The notes under the pieces: generated by a model | Databases searched by the model: none | What the model saw: only the letters and a program-made list of their open reading frames with translations | What the model was told of the DNA's origin: nothing | Translations under genes and position numbers: made by a program | NCBI GenBank assembly: GCA_017521345.1 | Contig: JAFXCU010000100.1 | Span: forward strand, 1-9,442 | Length of the DNA stretch: 9,442 nucleotides | Direction of reading: 5' to 3' | Source: Ruminiclostridium sp. | Lineage (GTDB): Bacteria; Bacillota_A; Clostridia; Oscillospirales; Oscillospiraceae | In this document: positions 7,274 through 9,442 of the stretch, in pieces | Position numbering within the stretch: position 1 is the stretch's first letter | Layout of the letters: every line of letters starts with the position of its first letter

Positions 7274-7284
7274 ATACGTATGAC

Positions 7285-7318
7285 AAAGTCCCCGCTGCGT
7301 AGCAGCGGGGACTTTTTT
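7285..7318 (+). terminator. Intrinsic terminator of ftsZ
   Basis: AAAGTCCCCGCTGC (7285-7298) pairs perfectly with GCAGCGGGGACTTT (7302-7315) over 14 bp around the 3-base loop GTA, and T-run 7313-7318 follows. It starts 12 bases after the ftsZ stop. This is a textbook rho-independent terminator. Confidence 0.95.
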
Positions 7319-7361
7319 GCGTTTCGGGAGACTGCCACGCTGTCCAGCGCCTCCGGCGGGG

Positions 7362-7418
7362 CCCAGCTTTCTCTGGAGAAAGCTGGGGGAAAGAGCACCA
7401 GGGCTCTGCCCTGGACCC
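7362..7418. repeat. Left two-hairpin repeat module
   Basis: Two hairpins sit back to back. The first is CCCAGCTTTCTC (7362-7373) with GAGAAAGCTGGG (7376-7387). The second is CCAGGGC (7398-7404) with GCCCTGG (7408-7414). They are joined by GGGAAAGAGCA and followed by ACCC. The same layout, with diverged stems, reappears in reverse orientation at 7622-7686. No T-run follows either hairpin and no convincing reading frame crosses them, so this is a non-coding repeat and not a gene or a simple terminator. Confidence 0.7.
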
Positions 7419-7497
7419 GTTGGAGGGAGAGGCAGCCCTGACAGGTATCCTTGTGAAATAGCCTTGCCTGCGGCCAGTGAATCCCAGGTGGGTAACG

Positions 7498-7570
7498 GCG
7501 TGCCCACCAGCTGGGCACGCGGCAGCGCAGGGTTTCATCCTACGTACCCGCGCGCCAGCCGGTGGCGCGC
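7498..7570. repeat. Central hairpin pair
   Basis: GCGTGCCCA (7498-7506) pairs with TGGGCACGC (7512-7520) over 9 bp around CCAGC. GCGCGCCA (7550-7557) pairs with TGGCGCGC (7563-7570) over 8 bp around GCCGG. The two are alike in layout (GCC-CA stem top, 5-base loop) and about 30 bases apart, which is how paired palindromes look in REP/BIME-type elements. They sit close to the midpoint between the two outer modules. Confidence 0.65.
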
Positions 7571-7621
7571 CATGGCCGACCTGCCGATCCGGAAAGCAGG
7601 ATTCGCACAACCAGAGAAAGG

Positions 7622-7686
7622 GGTCCAGGGGAAAGAAACTCTTTCCCCTGGCATTCTTTCCCCTATTTCTCATGGGAGAAATGGGG
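7622..7686. repeat. Right two-hairpin repeat module, inverted copy
   Basis: Read on the minus strand this matches the left module's plan. The outer hairpin is CCCC-ATTTCTC against GAGAAAT-GGGG with one bulged base (7660-7671 with 7676-7686 on +). The spacer is GGAAAGAATG. The inner hairpin is CCAGGGGAAAG (7625-7635) with CTTTCCCCTGG (7641-7651), followed by ACCCC. The shared spacer text GGGGAAAGAnnnCCAGGG in both modules shows they are related copies, with stem changes that keep base pairing. Confidence 0.65.
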
Positions 7687-7727
7687 TCCTGCCGAAGGCA
7701 CTTGAGAAGCGCGGTTGGGAAGCAGAA

Positions 7728-7752
7728 ACCCTCCGTCCAACGGACAGAGGGT
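7728..7752 (-). terminator. Terminator of the SLOG/YpsA-family gene
   Basis: On the minus strand ACCCTCTGTCC pairs with GGACGGAGGGT around a GTT loop, followed by TTTCTGCTT. The stem takes in the last base of the stop codon. In minus-strand RNA all 11 positions pair, one as U-G wobble. In plus-strand RNA the same position is a C-A mismatch, so the element appears built for minus-strand transcripts. The T-tract is short, so efficiency is uncertain. Confidence 0.65.
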
Positions 7753-8255
7753 CATTCAGTCTCAATGATCACGGTCTGCACCCCGCGGGTCATGGCATAG
7801 TGCAGGGTCTGGAAGGTCCCGCCGGTGGGCTGTCCGTCGTAGACGGCAATGAGGCGGCTGGCCCGGTCCACCATGTACCGGTTCCGGCGGGCCATGCAGC
7901 CGGCAGAGTAGTGGTGCTGGACCATGGTCTCATAGTCGCACTGGTCCAGGATGGCCTGGCGGCGGTCCCGGTCGGCCTGGGGCCAGCGGTCGGCCTGTCC
8001 GATGAAGGGGATGGCGGCCTCCAGGGTGACCTCCGGGCGGCGGTCCCGCAGGGAGAGGACGGCCTCGCAGAAGTAAAGGTCAGCCCCCTGGGCCATGCCG
8101 GAGAGAAAATGACGGCACCCGGCGGCGTAGGCCTCCTCCACCGCCTGGGCCAGGCGGTCCTTCAGGACCATGCAGCGGGGGTCGGTCTCGTTGGTCCCCC
8201 AGGGCAGACGGGTAGGACGGTGGCCGGTAAAGGCGCAGCTGTGCTCCGGTTTCAT
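7752..8255 (-). CDS. SLOG-superfamily protein, YpsA/DUF1273-like
   Basis: This is a 167-residue Rossmann-like protein of the SLOG superfamily (YpsA/DUF1273-type). Signs are the N-terminal CAFTGHRP (7-14), GMAQGAD (53-59), which matches the nucleotide-binding glycine loop, a central IPFIGQADRW, and YDGQPTGGT (139-147) before the last helix and strand. SLOG proteins are thought to bind nucleotide or ADP-ribose-like ligands, but the molecular job of this branch is not known. The frame is open up to 8315, but ATG at 8255 is chosen because AGGAGGA (8262-8268 on +) sits 6 bases before it and the protein then begins just ahead of the conserved FTGHRP. It is convergent with ftsZ and divergent from the ribU unit. 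In Bacillus subtilis YpsA overproduction is reported to disturb FtsZ and division. Whether that applies here is untested. Confidence 0.85.
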   Translation of the reverse strand: MKPEHSCAFTGHRPTRLPWGTNETDPRCMVLKDRLAQAVEEAYAAGCRHFLSGMAQGADLYFCEAVLSLRDRRPEVTLEAAIPFIGQADRWPQADRDRRQAILDQCDYETMVQHHYSAGCMARRNRYMVDRASRLIAVYDGQPTGGTFQTLHYAMTRGVQTVIIETE

Positions 8256-8286
8256 CTTCCGTCCTCCTCTCCTGATTTCTATCAGC

Positions 8287-8315
8287 ATCTTATACCGGGG
8301 TATTGATAATGTCAA
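8287..8315 (-). promoter_or_regulatory. Promoter of the SLOG/YpsA-family gene
   Basis: On the minus strand TTGACA (8310-8315, a perfect -35) and TAAGAT (8287-8292) are 17 bases apart. Transcription would begin near 8280, giving a leader of about 25 bases that includes the AGGAGGA ribosome site. The pair is divergent from the ribU promoter about 45 bases away. Confidence 0.75.
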
Positions 8316-8343
8316 TGAAAACCCCAGGGATTTTGTCGTTAGA

Positions 8344-8397
8344 TGTCCAAATTAGGGGTTGCATTTCTTCCGAAAGGATGTATAATATATTTGGACA
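8344..8397 (+). promoter_or_regulatory. ribU promoter bracketed by a 9-bp inverted repeat
   Basis: TTGCAT (8359-8364) and TATAAT (8381-8386, perfect -10) are 16 bases apart, with a start expected near 8393. The promoter lies exactly between TGTCCAAAT (8344-8352) and ATTTGGACA (8389-8397), which are perfect reverse complements 36 bases apart. The repeat could be a split operator for a dimeric regulator. The downstream arm overlaps the predicted start site, so the pair cannot act as an RNA hairpin. Confidence 0.78.
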
Positions 8398-8408
8398 ACG
8401 AAATAAGA

Positions 8409-8534
8409 TGTCTTCAGGGCGGGGTGAAAGTCCCCACCGGCGGTAGAGTCCGCGAGCGCTTCGGTTTCGGCCGAAGGCAGCTGACCCGGTGTAATTCCGG
8501 GACCGACAGTGACAGTCTGGATGGGAGAAGACGT
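8409..8534 (+). ncRNA. FMN riboswitch (RFN element)
   Basis: This RNA aptamer binds flavin mononucleotide and lowers expression of riboflavin genes when FMN is plentiful. Nearly all conserved blocks of the class are present: AGGGCGGGGTGAAAG then TCCCCACCGGCGGTA (8416-8445), AGTCCGCGAGC (8447-8457), ACCCGGTG then ATTCCGGGACCGACAGT (8484-8510), and AGTCTGGATGGGAGAAG (8514-8530). Helix P1 is GTCTTC (8410-8415) with GAAGAC (8527-8532). The variable arm is a CTTCGG/CCGAAG hairpin (8459-8464 with 8471-8476). It lies about 150 bases ahead of ribU on the same strand, which fits control of riboflavin uptake. Confidence 0.97.
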
Positions 8535-8571
8535 GCTGGCACTTTTGATGGTGTAACTGCGTAAAGAGGCA

Positions 8572-8593
8572 GGGCGCATTGCGTCCGGTTTTT
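8572..8593 (+). terminator. Candidate terminator of the FMN riboswitch
   Basis: GGGCGC (8572-8577) pairs with GCGTCC (8581-8586) around ATT, with one G-U pair, and TTTTT follows at 8589-8593. It lies about 40 bases past P1, the right place for an expression platform. A competing pairing of GGCGCA (8573-8578) with TGCGCC (8596-8601) would put the T-run in a loop and exclude this stem, so it may serve as the antiterminator. The direct link to the aptamer is inferred. Confidence 0.6.
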
Positions 8594-8601
8594 CTTGCGC
8601 C

Positions 8602-8665
8602 TATTGTAACGCCCCCAATTGATGGTTAGCACCTGGAAGACATTGTTTTTTCGGGTGTTACAATA
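8602..8665 (+). repeat. 13-bp long-range stem in the ribU leader
   Basis: TATTGTAACGCCC (8602-8614) pairs with GGGTGTTACAATA (8653-8665) over 13 positions, one of them G-U, enclosing 38 bases. The enclosed stretch has a 4-bp inner pairing CAAT/ATTG (8616-8619 with 8642-8645) and a run of six T (8646-8651). It falls between the riboswitch terminator and the ribU ribosome site. It could be a second regulatory fold, a spacer that keeps the ribosome site open, or the inverted ends of a tiny palindromic insertion. Confidence 0.6.
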
Positions 8666-8687
8666 TCAAATGGGAGTGTTTTTTCTT

Positions 8688-9242
8688 ATGAACGCAAAAA
8701 CTCGTAAACTGACCGTGATGGCTATGCTGGTCGCCATCTCCATCGTCCTGGTGTACCTGATCCATTTCCCCATCTTCCCCGCCGCCGCCTTCCTGGAGTA
8801 TGACCCCGCAGATATCCCCATCCTCATCGGCACCTTTGCTTACGGCCCCGCTGCAGGTCTGCTGCTCACCGTGGTCACCTGCGTTATCCAGGGCGTTACC
8901 GTTTCCGCAGGCTCCGGCGCATACGGCATCATCATGCACCTGATCGCCACCTCCACCATCGTTCTGGTGGCCGGCAACATCTATCGCAAGAAGCACACCA
9001 GAGCCGGCGCTGCCATCGCTCTGATCGTGGGTACCATCTGCTGGGGCATCGTCATGGTCATCGCCAACCACTTCATCACCCCCCTGTTCATGGGTGTTCC
9101 TGTGGAAGTGGTCGACGCCATGCTGCTGCCCGTGATCCTGCCCTTCAACCTCATCAAGGCTGGCGTGAACTCTCTGATCACCTTCATCGTCTACAAGACC
9201 GTTTCCCGCCACATCATCCACAGAGGGGAAGAGCAGAAGTAA
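8688..9242 (+). CDS. ribU: RibU, riboflavin-binding S component of an ECF transporter
   Basis: RibU binds riboflavin in the membrane and delivers it through a shared ECF energising module (EcfA, EcfA', EcfT), which is not in this window. Its 184 residues are about six hydrophobic helices with a short basic start (NAKTRK). Family marks are LEYDPADIP (36-44), the AYGPAAG segment after it, a middle ANHFITPLFMG, and PFNLIKAGVNSLITF near the C-terminus (152-166). ATG 8688 is chosen because the protein then begins with the typical KLTVMAML helix. Its ribosome site (GGGAG, 8672-8676) is modest and 11 bases away across a T-run. In-frame starts upstream at 8619, 8622 and 8670 are less convincing. The FMN riboswitch in front independently supports a flavin role. 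No riboflavin synthesis gene is in view, so this unit serves uptake. Confidence 0.95.
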   Translation: MNAKTRKLTVMAMLVAISIVLVYLIHFPIFPAAAFLEYDPADIPILIGTFAYGPAAGLLLTVVTCVIQGVTVSAGSGAYGIIMHLIATSTIVLVAGNIYRKKHTRAGAAIALIVGTICWGIVMVIANHFITPLFMGVPVEVVDAMLLPVILPFNLIKAGVNSLITFIVYKTVSRHIIHRGEEQK

Positions 9243-9255
9243 TCCCGATGACAAG

Positions 9256-9275
9256 GCTGCGCCTCTGGGTGCGGC
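9256..9275 (+). repeat. Small imperfect hairpin after ribU
   Basis: GCTGCGCC (9256-9263) and GGTGCGGC (9268-9275) can form an 8-bp stem with two G-U pairs and a TCTG loop, 13 bases after the ribU stop. No T-run follows. It may be a secondary 3'-end fold upstream of the stronger terminator. Confidence 0.4.
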
Positions 9276-9289
9276 AGATTCCAAATACC

Positions 9290-9323
9290 AGAAAGCGGCG
9301 AGAGTTTCTCGCCGCTTTCTTTA
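9290..9323 (+). terminator. Intrinsic terminator after ribU
   Basis: AGAAAGCGGCGAGA (9290-9303) pairs perfectly with TCTCGCCGCTTTCT (9307-9320) over 14 bp around GTT. The downstream T-richness is moderate (the stem ends TTTCT and is followed by TTACGTTTT), so it is a strong hairpin with a broken T-tract. Confidence 0.82.
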
Positions 9324-9375
9324 CGTTTTCGAAAAAGGCAAACTTAGATTTACGATACAAGTGCAACAAAAGATA

Positions 9376-9404
9376 GTGACTCAAATCGAGATATCTCCTA
9401 AAAT
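9376..9404 (+). promoter_or_regulatory. Promoter of the next gene, with a palindrome in its spacer
   Basis: GTGACT (9376-9381) and TAAAAT (9399-9404) are 17 bases apart, matching the consensus at 4 of 6 and 5 of 6 positions. The spacer contains GAGATATCTC (9388-9397), a perfect 10-base palindrome in the place where a repressor dimer could block polymerase. The surrounding 120 bases are much more A+T rich than the genes. Confidence 0.55.
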
Positions 9405-9438
9405 GGTGTTTGCGGACAACCTGAAAGGAGAGAACGAC

Positions 9439-9442
9439 ATGA
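9439..9442 (+). CDS. Start of a downstream gene, cut off by the window edge
   Basis: The window ends at ATGA. The ATG at 9439 is preceded by a strong AAAGGAGAG (9424-9432) at good spacing and by a plausible promoter, so a gene very likely begins here. Only its first codon is visible and nothing can be said about its product. Confidence 0.6.

Larger units (their letters stand above)
7319..7751. other. Gene-free interval, densely palindromic
   Basis: About 430 bases between the ftsZ terminator and the convergent minus-strand gene hold no supportable gene. Open frames cross it on both strands, but they lack ribosome binding sites. Their translations (rich in Arg, Pro, Ala and Trp, and running through the hairpins) look like non-coding DNA. 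What it does hold is two inverted two-hairpin modules, a central hairpin pair, and at its right edge the terminator of the minus-strand gene. Confidence 0.7.

Noticed and set aside
7257..7673. Minus-strand open frame of 138 codons in the ftsZ-downstream interval
   Set aside because: It crosses the ftsZ terminator and several hairpins, lacks a ribosome site, and looks like translated repeat DNA.
7317..8306. 330-codon plus-strand open frame across the hairpin interval and opposite the SLOG gene
   Set aside because: It runs through the palindromic repeats and is antisense to a gene with clear motifs, promoter and ribosome site. The translation has no recognisable domain.
8602..8665. BirA-type operator, because TTGTAAC and GTTACAA face each other
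   Set aside because: BirA-type sites in Firmicutes have half-sites about 15 bases apart. Here the gap is more than 40 bases and the pairing extends to 13 positions including a G-U, which fits RNA better.
8619..8687. Upstream in-frame starts for RibU (TTG 8619, ATG 8622, ATG 8670)
   Set aside because: They would place coding sequence inside the 13-bp leader stem or lack a ribosome site. The family N-terminus fits ATG 8688.
9405..9421. Small TGCG-loop hairpin like the one after ftsW, upstream of the last gene
   Set aside because: The stem is only 4-6 bp with a bulge and a T-G closing pair, and the predicted transcript would start inside it. The shared TGCGGACA is probably coincidence.

Overview
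The window is about 60% G+C by eye, has strong AGGAGG-type ribosome binding sites, and carries the late part of a division and cell wall (dcw) cluster in a Gram-positive arrangement. That arrangement is murE (3' end), mraY, ftsW/spoVE, murG, murA, divIB/ftsQ and ftsZ, all on the + strand. A meso-diaminopimelate-type MurE motif, a DivIB-type protein, an FMN riboswitch in front of a RibU-type ECF transporter, and the high G+C together suggest a GC-rich Clostridia, most likely an Oscillospiraceae gut commensal of the Flavonifractor/Pseudoflavonifractor/Lawsonibacter kind. The phylum-level call is firm; the family-level call is inference.

Bases 1-6009: murE through divIB run head to tail with gaps of 3 to about 73 bases and look like one transcription unit. 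They cover the cytoplasmic and membrane steps of peptidoglycan precursor synthesis: MurA commits UDP-GlcNAc, MurE adds the diamino acid, MraY makes lipid I, MurG makes lipid II. They also include the SEDS polymerase (FtsW/SpoVE) and a division scaffold (DivIB). Compared with the Bacillus order, murD, murB, the small ylx/sbp genes and ftsA are absent, and murA stands where murB usually is. Two gaps hold unexplained RNA-scale structure. One is a 9-bp hairpin with a UGCG tetraloop after ftsW. The other is a 12-bp inverted repeat that would bury the murA Shine-Dalgarno and the first two bases of its start codon.

Bases 6010-7318: ftsZ is a self-contained unit with its own near-consensus sigma-A promoter, strong ribosome binding site and a textbook 14-bp intrinsic terminator. 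The FtsZ C-terminal tail does not look like the usual FtsA/SepF-binding peptide.

Bases 7319-7751: this stretch has no gene but is densely palindromic. A two-hairpin module near its left end reappears in inverted orientation near its right end, with two further hairpins in the middle. It resembles a compact non-coding, MITE- or BIME-like repeat.

Bases 7752-8345: a small minus-strand gene of the SLOG/YpsA (DUF1273) family, convergent with ftsZ, has its own promoter and a terminator whose pairing favours the minus strand.

Bases 8344-9320: a riboflavin-salvage unit runs in the order promoter (bracketed by a 9-bp inverted repeat), FMN riboswitch, candidate terminator, an unexplained 13-bp long-range stem, ribU, and a 14-bp terminator hairpin. 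Bases 9321-9442 hold a promoter with a 10-bp palindrome in its spacer, then the ribosome binding site and first codon of a gene that lies outside the window.
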